DNA of 64,000 nt from Burkholderia sp. E7m39 (GCA_001319865.1 BBSL01000409.1:1-64000); one strand, 5' to 3'; positions 17,452-26,756 are shown, numbered from the stretch's first letter. The notes: a model not told the origin generated them from the letters alone. Made by a program: numbers and translations.

Positions 17452-18344
17452 GGCAGGCTCCGCCGTACCTGTATCTCAGCGGTGCTCGAATGCACTTCCA
17501 CGGAGGCTGTTTGGCCCGGGATGAGCCGCACACCCGGCGGGACCGCGTCGATTTCGATTCTGACGGGAATGCGCTGAGCGAGCCGCACCCACGTGAACGA
17601 CGGGTTCACATTCGCGAGCTGCGCGCTGGTGCCGGCGCGTTCACGGTCCTCCACCCCGCCCGCGATGCTCGCGACATGTCCGCGTATTTCGTTGGCGACA
17701 CCCATCAGATAGATACTCGCCGGGTCTCCGACGTGAATGGCAGGCAGCTTCGTCTCTTCGAAGTAGCCTTCCACGCGCAACGACTTCGCATCGACGAGTG
17801 CCATCGCGGCCTTGCCCGCGTTCAGATACACACCGGGTTGCAGGTCGACGTTTGTCACCGTGCCGTCGACGGGCGCCCGCACGAGTGTGCGCTCGAGGTT
17901 CAGCGCCGCGAGATCGCGTGCGGCGATGGCCTGCGTGAGACCCGCACGAAGTTGCTGGACGCGGGCGATGTCTTGCTCCGCCGTCTCCCGCGCGACGACG
18001 TCAGGCATCGCGCGGTTGCGCCGGTCTTCGCGGACCGCCTCGTTGTAGGCGGCCTGTTGCTTCGATACATCGGCCTCGGCCTGCGTGAGCGCGATCCGGT
18101 AGCGCGACGGGTCGATCACGAGAAGTACCTGGCCCTTCCTGACGACCTCGTTGTCGCGCACCCGCACGTCGGTCACGAGGCCGCTGACGTCGGGAGCGAT
18201 CGGCACCACGTCCGCGCGCACTTTGCCGTCGCGCGTCAACGGCTCGATCTGATAGCGCACCCACAAGCCGTAGATCGCGGCGAGGACCACCAGAATGGCC
18301 ACGATCGTCGAGAGTGCCCGGATCAGGTAGGAAACGCGCCACAT
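17445..18344 (-). CDS. HlyD-family periplasmic adaptor (AaeA/FusE-like)
   Basis: About 299 residues with one N-terminal membrane helix (LSTIVAILVVLAAIYGLWV), then a lipoyl-like half (VAPDVSGLV-type IAPDVSGLVTDVRVRDNEVV), a coiled coil rich in Gln/Ala/Arg, the second lipoyl half RAPVDGTVTNVDLQPG and a beta-barrel region. It bridges the FUSC inner-membrane pump and the NodT outer-membrane duct. The start MWRVSYLI begins 1 base after the DUF1656 stop. Confidence 0.92.
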   Translation of the reverse strand: MWRVSYLIRALSTIVAILVVLAAIYGLWVRYQIEPLTRDGKVRADVVPIAPDVSGLVTDVRVRDNEVVRKGQVLLVIDPSRYRIALTQAEADVSKQQAAYNEAVREDRRNRAMPDVVARETAEQDIARVQQLRAGLTQAIAARDLAALNLERTLVRAPVDGTVTNVDLQPGVYLNAGKAAMALVDAKSLRVEGYFEETKLPAIHVGDPASIYLMGVANEIRGHVASIAGGVEDRERAGTSAQLANVNPSFTWVRLAQRIPVRIEIDAVPPGVRLIPGQTASVEVHSSTAEIQVRRSLPW

Positions 18345-18345
18345 G

Positions 18346-18570
18346 TCAGGTGATGAATCCGTGCGGGAGATACGCATCGGCAAGCCGCGCGATGCTCCAC
18401 CAGAGAACGAGGAACAGTGCCAGTTCGATCAGGCCCGGATGCCAAAGAAGCAAATGAAACGGAAGGCGGTGCAAGGGCCGGCGAACGGCCGCCGTGATCA
18501 TGACGGCTATCACGGCCCAGGCGAGGCCCGCGGGCATGTAGACGCCGAGAATGTGGATTTCCTCGATCAT
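18346..18570 (-). CDS. DUF1656 family membrane protein (AaeX-like)
   Basis: 74 residues, two membrane helices (MPAGLAWAVIAVMITAAV; LIELALFLVLWWSIARLA). DUF1656 proteins occur almost only between FUSC and HlyD genes, as AaeX does in E. coli. The ATG overlaps the FUSC stop (TGATG). Role in the pump unknown. Confidence 0.9.
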   Translation of the reverse strand: MIEEIHILGVYMPAGLAWAVIAVMITAAVRRPLHRLPFHLLLWHPGLIELALFLVLWWSIARLADAYLPHGFIT

Positions 18571-20633
18571 CACGCGTCCACCTCGAGCGGATGAGCATTG
18601 GGAAACAGATTGCAGCGCAGCGCGACGAGCGCGAGCAGCGTCCGGTCACCCACTTCCTCTGTCTTGTCCATCGTTGCGCCGATGGATCGGTCCAGCGCGC
18701 CCAGCAAAGATGCCGACCCGGCGAGCGCCTTGCCTTCGCGCAGCCTCGCCTGATACAGCTGTGAGATCTCCATCAGCGTCGATTGAATTGCGATGCGCGT
18801 GTGTTCACGCGAATGCTGAAGCGCCTGGCGAGCCTGAATGATGTTGCGGCCTATGCGCAGATCGATCAATCCGTCCGCTTCATGTAGCGCGTCCGCCGCG
18901 CCGATTAGTGCCATGCGCGCGGCAAGCTGACCCAACCGGTCGACTGCGTGCGCAGTCCATGACTGGGCATCGAGCGGTTCGCGCGGATCGGCTAGCCGCG
19001 CGAGGTCGGACCAGTTTCGATGGAGTATCTGATGCGCTCTCCAGCGCAGGTTCGCGGACCGGAAGAGTTTGGTGACGGCCAGCGTCGTGACGATGCCTGC
19101 AAGCTGCGCGAGTCCCGTGTTGGCGAACGCGGCGAAGTCCACGTGAAGCCGGTCGAGAAAGCCCATTGCGACGATGAAGCAGGACAACATCGGCAATGCG
19201 CGTGCAGCGCGCGCCGGATCGGCCTGGAGATACCCCATCCATAGCAGGGCTGGCGCCAGCATCACGATGAGCATCACGGTTCCGTCGACCCTTGGCAACA
19301 GCACGAACAAATAGAGGGCCGCCAGCGGAAAGGTGGTGAGTGTGGCCATCAGGTAACGGCCGATGGCGGGTGCGGGATCATCCTGTGCGGCGAACGAGCA
19401 GGTGATGAGCGCCGCGAAAGCCGCCGTGGTCGAGCCGCTCGGCCACGCGAGAAGAATCCATACGGCACAATAGATCAACACGGCCGTCGTCGTTGCGACA
19501 CCCGCGAGCAACGCTATGCCGTGATCTCGCGGCAAAGGAAAGAGGCGCGTCTTGTCGGCTTCCTGCAGATGGGGCGTGACGTCGATTGAGCTGTCGTCGA
19601 TGGCGCGAACCAGCGTGTGTGCGACATGCAGGGTATCGATGAACGCCGCCATGCGGTCGCACAGGTTTGCGGCCAACAGCGACGACCATCGATTGCCGCT
19701 GGCGTGTGCTGCCGCCAATGCGCGGCAACGGGTCGACAGTTCGTCATCGAACTGGTTCGCGACATCGGGCGGCTCGCGCAGATAGCCGATCACGCGTGCA
19801 ACGAGATTGGCCGTCTCGGCGTCGACGGCGTCGAGCGCACGCAGCTTGTCCAGCCGGTTGGCGGCCGCCGAAGCGAGAGGCAGCAGGGCCGCGAGACGAT
19901 GCTGGAGTTCGGTGACCGCCGCTCGCGTAGAGAGTGCCTGGCGGCTGTCGGCAGGCAGATTGCTCGCGATGATGCCGAGCTCGGTGACATCGGCTGCCAG
20001 CATCCGTCGATGCTCGTACTCGAGGACGGTGTGACGGGTGCCGAGCGCATCCGCCGTCCAGCGTGAAGCATGAACGAGGAACGAACAGGCACGCTTGCGG
20101 ATGGTGTGCCGCACGTCCATGGGTCTCATGATCGTGTGCACCGCCGTCACGCAAATAATCGCCACGATCATTTCCTGCACGCGGGAAATCGTGGTCGTGA
20201 AGATATCGTTCGGATTGTCGAGGTAAGGGAAACTGATGACAGCCGCGCTGAAGGCGGCCATCTGATACAGAAAGGCGCGAGGCGTGCGATCGAGCACGGC
20301 GAGATAGATGCAAAGCCCAGTCCAGATCGCGAGGCACGCTACCAGCAAGACGGGCGAATTCTGCATGTTGGGGACGAGCGCAAGCGTCACGCAGGCGCCC
20401 AGGGCGATCCCCAGGAGGCGATAGAGCACCTTCGGGGCCGTTGCGCCCGCCAAGGGCTGCGCCGTCACGTAGACGGTGAGCAGTGCCCACCACGGGCGCG
20501 GCAAACTCGCCGTGAACGTGATGATCAACACGATCGCCGCAGCGGCAAACGTGCCGAGCGAGAAGAGCAGCTTGTCCGGTTCGACGACGAGTCTCTCGCC
20601 CGGGCGTAGCGAATTGGTTGGCGGTCGCGGCAC
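18570..20633 (-). CDS. FUSC family inner-membrane transporter (AaeB/fusaric-acid resistance type)
   Basis: 687 residues in the duplicated FUSC arrangement: an N-terminal block of helices (LFSLGTFAAAAIVLIITFTA, then WWALLTVYVTAQPLAGA), a soluble middle domain, a second helix block (GIALLAGVATTTAVLIYCAV onward) and a soluble C-terminal domain. The family exports aromatic carboxylic acids such as fusaric or p-hydroxybenzoic acid. It is first in the four-gene operon with DUF1656, HlyD and NodT genes, all coupled. The LysR gene at 21463-22473 could be its regulator, but this is not shown. Confidence 0.92.
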   Translation of the reverse strand: MPRPPTNSLRPGERLVVEPDKLLFSLGTFAAAAIVLIITFTASLPRPWWALLTVYVTAQPLAGATAPKVLYRLLGIALGACVTLALVPNMQNSPVLLVACLAIWTGLCIYLAVLDRTPRAFLYQMAAFSAAVISFPYLDNPNDIFTTTISRVQEMIVAIICVTAVHTIMRPMDVRHTIRKRACSFLVHASRWTADALGTRHTVLEYEHRRMLAADVTELGIIASNLPADSRQALSTRAAVTELQHRLAALLPLASAAANRLDKLRALDAVDAETANLVARVIGYLREPPDVANQFDDELSTRCRALAAAHASGNRWSSLLAANLCDRMAAFIDTLHVAHTLVRAIDDSSIDVTPHLQEADKTRLFPLPRDHGIALLAGVATTTAVLIYCAVWILLAWPSGSTTAAFAALITCSFAAQDDPAPAIGRYLMATLTTFPLAALYLFVLLPRVDGTVMLIVMLAPALLWMGYLQADPARAARALPMLSCFIVAMGFLDRLHVDFAAFANTGLAQLAGIVTTLAVTKLFRSANLRWRAHQILHRNWSDLARLADPREPLDAQSWTAHAVDRLGQLAARMALIGAADALHEADGLIDLRIGRNIIQARQALQHSREHTRIAIQSTLMEISQLYQARLREGKALAGSASLLGALDRSIGATMDKTEEVGDRTLLALVALRCNLFPNAHPLEVDA

Positions 20634-21092
20634 GATGCTGCCTCGGTCGAGTAGTTACCTGGTTTGCGCGAGCGTTCCCGTCGTGGGGCTGAAGTCGAGC
20701 TCGGGGCCGGATATGCCGGTGACGAAACGCGGTCATGGCTGTTCGAAATGGAGCCGCTGTGACGGGACCAGACGCGATTGGTGCGTGAGTGATGAAACCC
20801 GCGGGTGTACGTTCGATCGTCAGCACGACACGCGTCTTTGGCTGAAGCGTGCACCTGTTCGAACGCCGTGTCCACGAAGGGGGCGGCGCCGGAATCGTCT
20901 GCCATGGGTAGCTGACGTGGTGCGTGCTTGCACGGTGCGACGGAGAGGGCGCGTGAATCGTCAGCGAACCTGTGTCCGCGAAGTACAAAAGTTGTACTCG
21001 CGATGGCGTTTACGCTGCCCGGTCGTCTGCTGACAATGCGCTCACTGGCTGCGAACAAGGGTTCGTGCCCATACAAGCAGCGGAGATCGATC
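20634..21092. other. Divergent intergenic region, efflux operon / DUF4148 gene
   Basis: 459 bp with no convincing gene on either strand. It should contain the promoter of the leftward efflux operon and of the rightward DUF4148 gene. A CGGAGA ribosome site lies just before 21093. Confidence 0.5.
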
Positions 21093-21371
21093 ATGAAAGC
21101 ATTGGTTCAGGCTGTTGCCCTCAGCGTGGCGATTGCTGCATCCGTTATGGCATTCGCGCAAGGCAGCGTCAGGCGGCAGCAGGTTCGCGACGAACTCGTA
21201 CGACTCGAAAAAGTTGGGTGCCGCTTGGGCGATGGGGGCGCCACGGATTACCCGGTCGAGATTCAAGCGGCGCAAGCGCGACTGGCGGCGGAACAATCCG
21301 CGTCGACCGGCTATGGTGGCGTTTCGGGTGGGATGTCGGACACGGGCTCGGGCAAGACGGTCGCACCTTAA
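21093..21371 (+). CDS. DUF4148 secreted protein
   Basis: 92 residues with a clear signal peptide (MKALVQAVALSVAIAASVMA, cleavage likely after AFA). It continues with VRRQQVRDELVRLEKVGCRL and YPVEIQAAQARLAAE, the DUF4148 signature seen in many small exported Burkholderia proteins. Periplasmic; function unknown. Monocistronic. Confidence 0.88.
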   Translation: MKALVQAVALSVAIAASVMAFAQGSVRRQQVRDELVRLEKVGCRLGDGGATDYPVEIQAAQARLAAEQSASTGYGGVSGGMSDTGSGKTVAP

Positions 21372-21462
21372 CCCGGGATGCGGGCCTCGTGCGTTCGACA
21401 GCGGCCTCGTGATGGGTGTCTTCGCGTCGCTCACCATGTCGCGAACTGTCGCGGCGTTTCCT

Positions 21463-22473
21463 TCAGATTGTTCCATCAATGCCGGAGATTCCTCCCGTAT
21501 TGCCGTCGAGCGGTGCTGTAGCGCGAGGTTGACTGCCGGCTTTCGCCGTGAGATCGCGTAGAGTCTGTTCGTCTCGCGCCATTGCCTCTGGCATCCAGGC
21601 GCGAAGAAAATCGATCCAGGTACTGATCTTGGCATCGATATAGCGCCTGGATGCGTAGATAGCGTAAATGTTCATTTTCTGCAGGATATAGTCTGGCAAG
21701 ACGCGCACTAACCTTCCGCTTTTCAGATCGTCAACGGCGGCGTATATCGGCACCGTCGCAATTCCCATGTCCTCACGCGCAGCCACCAGCAGCGACTCGG
21801 CAATGTTCGTCTGAACGGGGCCATTCACCTCGATGACCTCTTTTCCCGCAGGGCTTTCGAAGGTCCATATGTGTGTCGGAAAAGCCGGCGTGTGCAGAAT
21901 CAGGCAGCGATGTCTCGCGAGATCGGCCAGCACCTCCGGGGCGCCATGTGCGCTTAAGTATTCCTGGGACGCACAAAGAACGTTGAAGGTCGAGCCGAGT
22001 CGGTGCGACACAAGTTCTGAATCGGGCAGCGCGCAGGCCGCAACGATCGCAACATCGCACGATCCTTCAAACAGATCAGGCGCGCGCTGGAGCAACGTGA
22101 GTTCCACCGTCACCTCGGGATAAAGCTTCTGGTAGCGAGCCATTGCCGGCAATACATAGTGCTGCCCGACACTCGCGTAACTATGCATTCGCAGGATGCC
22201 GGAGGGCCGGTCGTGTGCGTTCTTGGCCTCGGCTTCTGCACGATCGAGGTCCTCAAGAATCTGTCGGCAACTGACGAGATATCGCTGGCCAGCGTCGGTA
22301 ACGGATAAGCGCCGGGTCGAGCGGTTCAGGAGGCGGATCTGCAAATGTGCTTCGAGCTCCGATATGGCACGCGATACGGCGCCCGTCGTCATATTGAGCG
22401 TCTGTGCGGCAGCAGTGAAGCTACCCGCTTCGACAACGCGCAAGAATGCGCGCATATTCGTGAGCCTGTCCAT
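21463..22473 (-). CDS. LysR family transcriptional regulator
   Basis: 336 residues. N-terminal winged HTH (MDRLTNMRAFLRVVEAGSFT, AAQTLNMTTGAVSRAISELE, then LLNRSTRRLSVTDAG). The C-terminal substrate-binding domain is of the CrgA/DmlR-like group (RPSGILRMHSYASVGQHYVL). A long Gly/Pro-rich tail (~30 residues) extends beyond the usual ~300. It faces away from hmp and in the same direction as the efflux operon, but a DUF4148 gene on the opposite strand lies between, so the target is uncertain. Confidence 0.92.
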   Translation of the reverse strand: MDRLTNMRAFLRVVEAGSFTAAAQTLNMTTGAVSRAISELEAHLQIRLLNRSTRRLSVTDAGQRYLVSCRQILEDLDRAEAEAKNAHDRPSGILRMHSYASVGQHYVLPAMARYQKLYPEVTVELTLLQRAPDLFEGSCDVAIVAACALPDSELVSHRLGSTFNVLCASQEYLSAHGAPEVLADLARHRCLILHTPAFPTHIWTFESPAGKEVIEVNGPVQTNIAESLLVAAREDMGIATVPIYAAVDDLKSGRLVRVLPDYILQKMNIYAIYASRRYIDAKISTWIDFLRAWMPEAMARDEQTLRDLTAKAGSQPRATAPLDGNTGGISGIDGTI

Positions 22474-22914
22474 GATTCAATTCCTGGATTTCAGCAAATG
22501 GGTCGTCGGGCTGCAGCTTGTGTCCAGAGGCTGCAGCGGGAGACGCACGGCATTGCACACTGAAGAGATCCTTGCGATCGGAACCCGCTGCGTGCCTGTT
22601 CTGCAAAGGGCGCTCCAGATGAAATCTACGCTCATATCCCTCGATGTTAGCTCGCGGCACAGCAAGCCGCATAAGTGAGGATCGCATGCGTGCGCGCGAT
22701 ATGAGGATGCTGGCGCGACAGCGACGGTCGGGTCCGTTTGCTGGTGGCCTTTTGTGGTTGAGTCCCATCCGCTGAACCCCATTGCGGACAACGATAGACT
22801 AGGCGAGTGACCCGCTTGTGTGCCGCTTGTGTGCCGCTTGTGTGCCGTCACTCTCTATGTGACTGGGCGCGTTGGTTGCGCACCATGCACGATTACTCAT
22901 AGCGGAGATGTGTC
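22474..22914. other. Intergenic region upstream of hmp
   Basis: 441 bp between the divergent lysR and hmp genes with no credible coding frame. Contains a perfect three-unit 11-bp tandem repeat (22812-22844) and the GGAG-type ribosome site of hmp. Confidence 0.5.
22812..22844. repeat. Three perfect 11-bp tandem repeats
   Basis: CCGCTTGTGTG occurs three times in a row, followed by a further CCG, about 70 bp upstream of the hmp start. Length variation here would change promoter spacing. Confidence 0.9.
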
Positions 22915-24129
22915 ATGCTCACGCAACGAACGAAGGACATCGTCAAGGCGACAGCGCCCGTGCTCGCCGAACACGGATACGCGATCATTCAGCGTTTTTA
23001 TACGCGACTGTTCGATGCCCACCCTGAGCTGAAGAACGTCTTCAATATGGCGCACCAGGAACAGGGCCAGCAACAGCAGGCACTCGCGCGGGCAGTCTAT
23101 GCCTACGCGGAGAACATCGAGGACCCCAGCAGCTTGTTGGCGGTCCTGAAAAACATAGCGAACAAGCACGCGAGCCTCGATGTGCGTGCGGAGCACTATC
23201 CGATCGTTGGCGAACATCTGCTCGGCGCGATCAAAGAGGTACTCGGCGATGCGGCAACGGACGAGATCATCTCAGCCTGGGCGCAGGCCTATGGCAATCT
23301 CGCGGACGTTCTGATGGGTATGGAGAGTTCATTGCGCGAACAGACGGCCGCAAGGATCGGCGGCTGGACCGGCTGGCGGCCATTCATCGTCACGGAAAAG
23401 TCGGTTGAAAGCAGCGTGATCACTTCCTTTGTGCTCGAACCTAAGGATGGACAGCCCGTCGTCAATTTCGAGCCGGGACAGTACATCAGCGTCGCTGCGC
23501 ACGTTCCGGCACTCGGGCTGCAGCAGATCCGGCAGTACAGCCTCTCAGACATGCCGAATGGCAAGACCTATCGGATCACCGTCAAGCGCGAGGCTGGCGA
23601 TGCGGCCAAACGGGAAGGCTACGTATCGTCGTTGCTGCACGATCACGTACAGGTCGGAGACGAGTTGCGACTCGCCGCGCCGTACGGCAGCTTCCATATC
23701 GACGTGCATGCAAGCACCCCCATCGTGCTGATCAGCGGCGGAGTCGGGCTCACACCGATGATCAGCATGCTCAAGCGTGCGATTCAGGACCCGGGGCGTC
23801 CTGTCGTATTCGTGCATGGCGCGCGTAACAGTGCCGTTCACGCGATGCGGGACCGCCTGAAACGGACCGCGGCGACACATTCGAATTTCCGGGCGATCAT
23901 CTTTTACGATTCGCCGTTGCCCGGTGACGTGCAAGGGCAGGACTACGACTATTCCGGCTTTGTCGACCTGGACCGGATTGCAGGCGACGTCCTGCTCTCC
24001 GACGCGGACTACTATATTTGCGGACCGATCCCTTTCATGCGCATGCAGCACGACAAGCTCAAGAGCATGGACGTGCATGAATCGAAGATTCACTACGAGG
24101 TGTTCGGGCCGGACCTGTTTGCGGAGTGA
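22915..24129 (+). CDS. hmp: Flavohaemoglobin (nitric oxide dioxygenase)
   Basis: 404 residues. It oxidises NO to nitrate using O2 and NAD(P)H in the cytosol. The globin domain (1-~140) carries all key residues at canonical positions: Tyr29 and Gln53 on the distal side and the proximal His85 (NIANKHASLDV). The ferredoxin-reductase-like part has the FAD-binding RQYSLSDMPN and the NAD(P) motif GGVGLTPMISML, ending ICGPIPFMR and YEVFGPDLF. Length matches E. coli Hmp. It has its own promoter region; no NsrR or NorR gene is visible nearby. Confidence 0.97.
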   Translation: MLTQRTKDIVKATAPVLAEHGYAIIQRFYTRLFDAHPELKNVFNMAHQEQGQQQQALARAVYAYAENIEDPSSLLAVLKNIANKHASLDVRAEHYPIVGEHLLGAIKEVLGDAATDEIISAWAQAYGNLADVLMGMESSLREQTAARIGGWTGWRPFIVTEKSVESSVITSFVLEPKDGQPVVNFEPGQYISVAAHVPALGLQQIRQYSLSDMPNGKTYRITVKREAGDAAKREGYVSSLLHDHVQVGDELRLAAPYGSFHIDVHASTPIVLISGGVGLTPMISMLKRAIQDPGRPVVFVHGARNSAVHAMRDRLKRTAATHSNFRAIIFYDSPLPGDVQGQDYDYSGFVDLDRIAGDVLLSDADYYICGPIPFMRMQHDKLKSMDVHESKIHYEVFGPDLFAE

Positions 24130-24626
24130 CGGGGCGGACGGGGGACTTAGCGGTCAATTCAAGTTCAGACTCTGCGTCACTGTCGGTGACCGATTAACCG
24201 TGAAAACGTGCGCGATTACATGCAGTGATAGCTTTGCCACATCAACGGCATGACCAGTTCTCCCTTCCATAGAACCGCCGCCACCGATACGTTTCCGACC
24301 GAACAGCTGAATCGCTCGTGTTGTTCACATGGAAGACTGCCTGTGCAAACAAGGGGCGCTTGCCGCCGTCAGTGCCATAAAGGCTAGCTGGAAAAGACTC
24401 AAGGCTGCGCAGCCTCTGCATATCGACTCCTGAATTCCGCTCAGATCCGCGCATGTATCGATGCGAAATCGCGCCACGGCGTCTCCTCGGGCATCTATCG
24501 GTCATTTGACCGATATCGGCAAAACCCCGGCTTCGTCATCCTGTGACTCATGGGCGGCAGGCGCACCGAAACAAGCAAGCCGTGCTGCTCCCCATTCACC
24601 ATTCGCGACAGAAAGGATGATCTACG
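24130..24626. other. Intergenic region after hmp
   Basis: 497 bp with no supported gene. Contains one copy of an ~80-bp dispersed sequence (24180-24260) and the promoter of the secreted protein gene at 24627, which has an AAAGGATGAT ribosome site. Confidence 0.5.
24180..24260. repeat. Dispersed ~80-bp repeat, copy A
   Basis: Begins CTGTCGGTGACCGATTAACC and contains GATAGCTTTGCC. It matches 46721-46800 over about 80 bp at roughly three quarters identity with a one-base gap. Not inside a gene. Possibly an insertion-sequence end or a miniature element. Confidence 0.55.
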
Positions 24627-25316
24627 ATGAAACGCCTCAGTATTGCTCTCGCCGCTGCGTTGCTCTCCAGCACCATGGCCATCGCGGCCCCGGCCACCGC
24701 GCCGGCCCGCATTCGCGGCACGATTTCGTCGGTCGATGCCGGCAAGATCGTGATTCATACCTCGTCAGGGCAGGATCTGCCCGTCGCGCTGAACGCGGAC
24801 ACCAAATACCTCGGCGTGATCGAGTCGAGTCTCGACAAGGTCGAGCAGGGCAGCTACATCGGCACGGCGACCAAGAGCGTCGGTCCGACCCAGGTCGCAC
24901 TCGAAGTCACCGTGTTCCCGCCCGCCATGAAGGGCATCGGCGAAGGTCACTACGCGTGGGACACGCTGCCCGATACGACGCTGTCCGGTCATTCGAATAC
25001 ATCGAGCGCGATGACCAACGGTAACGTCGTGTCCATGTCGGCACCCTCCGCTGCAACAGTCCATAGCGCGATGACGAATGGCAATGTCAGCGCAGCGTCT
25101 GCGCAGAACGGCGTCAAAAAACTGACGGTCTCCTATAACGGCGGATCGCAGTCCATCGTGGTGCCGCCGACCGCACCGATCGTCACGTTTCGGCCGGGAT
25201 CGACCGCGGACCTGACCAAGGGCGCAGCGGTGTTTATCCAGGGCGCGACGAATGGCGGCGAAACGACCGCGGGTCTGGTCGCAGTGGGAATCGGCGGCGT
25301 GAAGCCCCCGATGTAA
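24627..25316 (+). CDS. Secreted DUF5666-like protein
   Basis: 229 residues. Signal peptide MKRLSIALAAALLSSTMAIA with cleavage near AIAAP, then a small beta-rich domain (RIRGTISSVDAGKIVIHTSS) of DUF5666 appearance. The middle holds two copies of SAMTNGNV separated by 19 residues, then VSYNGGSQSIVVPPTAPIV. Related proteins are sometimes mislabelled metal ABC transporter permease; there are no membrane helices. It lies 58 bp before the cytochrome b gene and may be co-transcribed with that redox pair. Function unknown. Confidence 0.65.
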   Translation: MKRLSIALAAALLSSTMAIAAPATAPARIRGTISSVDAGKIVIHTSSGQDLPVALNADTKYLGVIESSLDKVEQGSYIGTATKSVGPTQVALEVTVFPPAMKGIGEGHYAWDTLPDTTLSGHSNTSSAMTNGNVVSMSAPSAATVHSAMTNGNVSAASAQNGVKKLTVSYNGGSQSIVVPPTAPIVTFRPGSTADLTKGAAVFIQGATNGGETTAGLVAVGIGGVKPPM

Positions 25317-25374
25317 ACGGCTACGCGATGTTGCCGCCAATTACGATGCCCTTTCTGAATTGAGGAGACGCCCG

Positions 25375-26001
25375 ATGTCCGACCGCCTGCAGCCATCGCG
25401 ACCCGCCCATGCGGTTCCGATCCGCGTGATGCATTGGATCGGCGTGTATGCGATGGGATGCATGATCTTCAGTGGATGGGAGATCTACAACGCGTCTCCC
25501 GACCTGCCGTTCGTCTTTCCGCGCTGGGCAGGTCTCGGCGGCTGGCTGGGCGGCGCGCTCGCGTGGCATCTGACGGCGATGTGGGTGTTGTGCGTCGATG
25601 GACTGGCGTATCTGGTCTACGGCTTCGTGTCAGGCCACTTCGGCGAAGATCTTCGTCCGCCCGCGGTCGGCGCGTTTGTACGCGATCTCCATGCGGCGCT
25701 GCGCTTTCGCCTGACGCATCGGCTCGGGCATTACAACGCAGTGCAGCGCGGGCTCTATGTGGGCGTGCTCGCGGCAGTCGTCGTGCAGGTCGCAACCGGG
25801 TTCGCGATCTGGAAGCCGGTGCAGCTCGGCTGGCTCGCGGCGGCATTCGGCGGCTATCCGCTCGCGCGTCATATCCATCTGGCGCTCATGCTCGCGATCG
25901 TCGCATTTGCGATCCTTCATGTGGCGCTCGTCGCGATCCATCCGCGCACGCTGAAAGCGATGATCGTTGCCGCTCCCCGGGAACGGGAGGAACAACCATG
26001 A
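25375..26001 (+). CDS. Cytochrome b561-type membrane subunit
   Basis: 208 residues, four transmembrane helices with haem-ligand histidines (IRVMHWIGVY; WHLTAMWVLC; RHIHLALMLAIV; ILHVALVAIHP), matching the b-type cytochrome partner of molybdopterin oxidoreductases. The start has GAGGAGA upstream. The stop overlaps the ATG of the oxidoreductase gene (ATGA), so both form a membrane-linked complex passing electrons between the quinone pool and the molybdenum subunit. Gene order resembles MsrPQ-like systems, but this b subunit is not clearly MsrQ. Confidence 0.85.
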   Translation: MSDRLQPSRPAHAVPIRVMHWIGVYAMGCMIFSGWEIYNASPDLPFVFPRWAGLGGWLGGALAWHLTAMWVLCVDGLAYLVYGFVSGHFGEDLRPPAVGAFVRDLHAALRFRLTHRLGHYNAVQRGLYVGVLAAVVVQVATGFAIWKPVQLGWLAAAFGGYPLARHIHLALMLAIVAFAILHVALVAIHPRTLKAMIVAAPREREEQP

Positions 26002-26756
26002 CAGACAAGCGCAATCGCGTCGCCGTCGATGCCGCCGACATCCGCGCGGAACTGCTCCGTGCGAGCCGCCGCGGCTTCCTGCGACGCACGCTATCGCTCG
26101 GTGGTCTGGCGTTGTTGAGCGGCTGCGATCTGTCGACGCATTCCGGCGTCGATGCCGCGCTCGAGACGGCGCTTCGCTTCGACGACGGGATTCAGGCGGC
26201 TTTGTTCGACCGTCGCCGCCTCGCGCAGACCTATCCGGCGAGCGCCATTACGCGTCCTTTCCGCTTTAACGCGTTCTATCCGGACTGGCAGGTGCGCGCG
26301 GTGCCAGACGAGTGGGTGCTCAATGTCGCGGGACACGTGGCCGACAAGCGGGCATGGACGCTTGCCGCTTTGACGGCGCTGCCGCAGGAAAGCCAGATTA
26401 CCCGGCATATCTGCATTGAAGGCTGGAGCCAGATCGGCCAATGGCGCGGGGTTCCGCTGCATGTATTTCTGCGCCGGGTCGGCGCGGATCTGAGCGCCCG
26501 GTACGTTGCGTTCACCTGCTTCGACGGGTATTCGACCAGCATCGATATGGCGAGCGCGCTACACCCGCAAACCCTGCTCGCACTCGACTTCGACTCGCAA
26601 CCGCTCGAGCCTCAATGGGGTGCTCCGCTGCGTCTGCGGATTCCGACCAAGCTCGGCTTCAAGAGCGCGAAGAATATCGAGGCCATCGAGGTGACCAATG
26701 TGTTTCCCGGCGGCTATTGGGAGAAGCAGGGGTATGACTGGTTTGCCGGGGTTTGA
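25998..26756 (+). CDS. Molybdopterin-dependent oxidoreductase, sulfite-oxidase/MsrP fold
   Basis: 252 residues. A twin-arginine-like leader (SRRGFLRRTLSLGGLALLSG) ends in SGC, so it is exported folded and possibly lipid-anchored. The sulfite-oxidase molybdopterin domain follows, with the Mo-ligand cysteine in RHICIEGWSQIGQWRG and the C-terminal RIPTKLGFKSAKNIEAIEV. It pairs with the overlapping cytochrome b gene. Substrate is unknown: sulfoxides, including methionine sulfoxide, and sulfite are family options. Confidence 0.85.
   Translation: MTDKRNRVAVDAADIRAELLRASRRGFLRRTLSLGGLALLSGCDLSTHSGVDAALETALRFDDGIQAALFDRRRLAQTYPASAITRPFRFNAFYPDWQVRAVPDEWVLNVAGHVADKRAWTLAALTALPQESQITRHICIEGWSQIGQWRGVPLHVFLRRVGADLSARYVAFTCFDGYSTSIDMASALHPQTLLALDFDSQPLEPQWGAPLRLRIPTKLGFKSAKNIEAIEVTNVFPGGYWEKQGYDWFAGV

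Noticed and set aside
22812..22844. CRISPR-like repeat
   Set aside because: Units are contiguous 11-mers without spacers and there are no cas genes.
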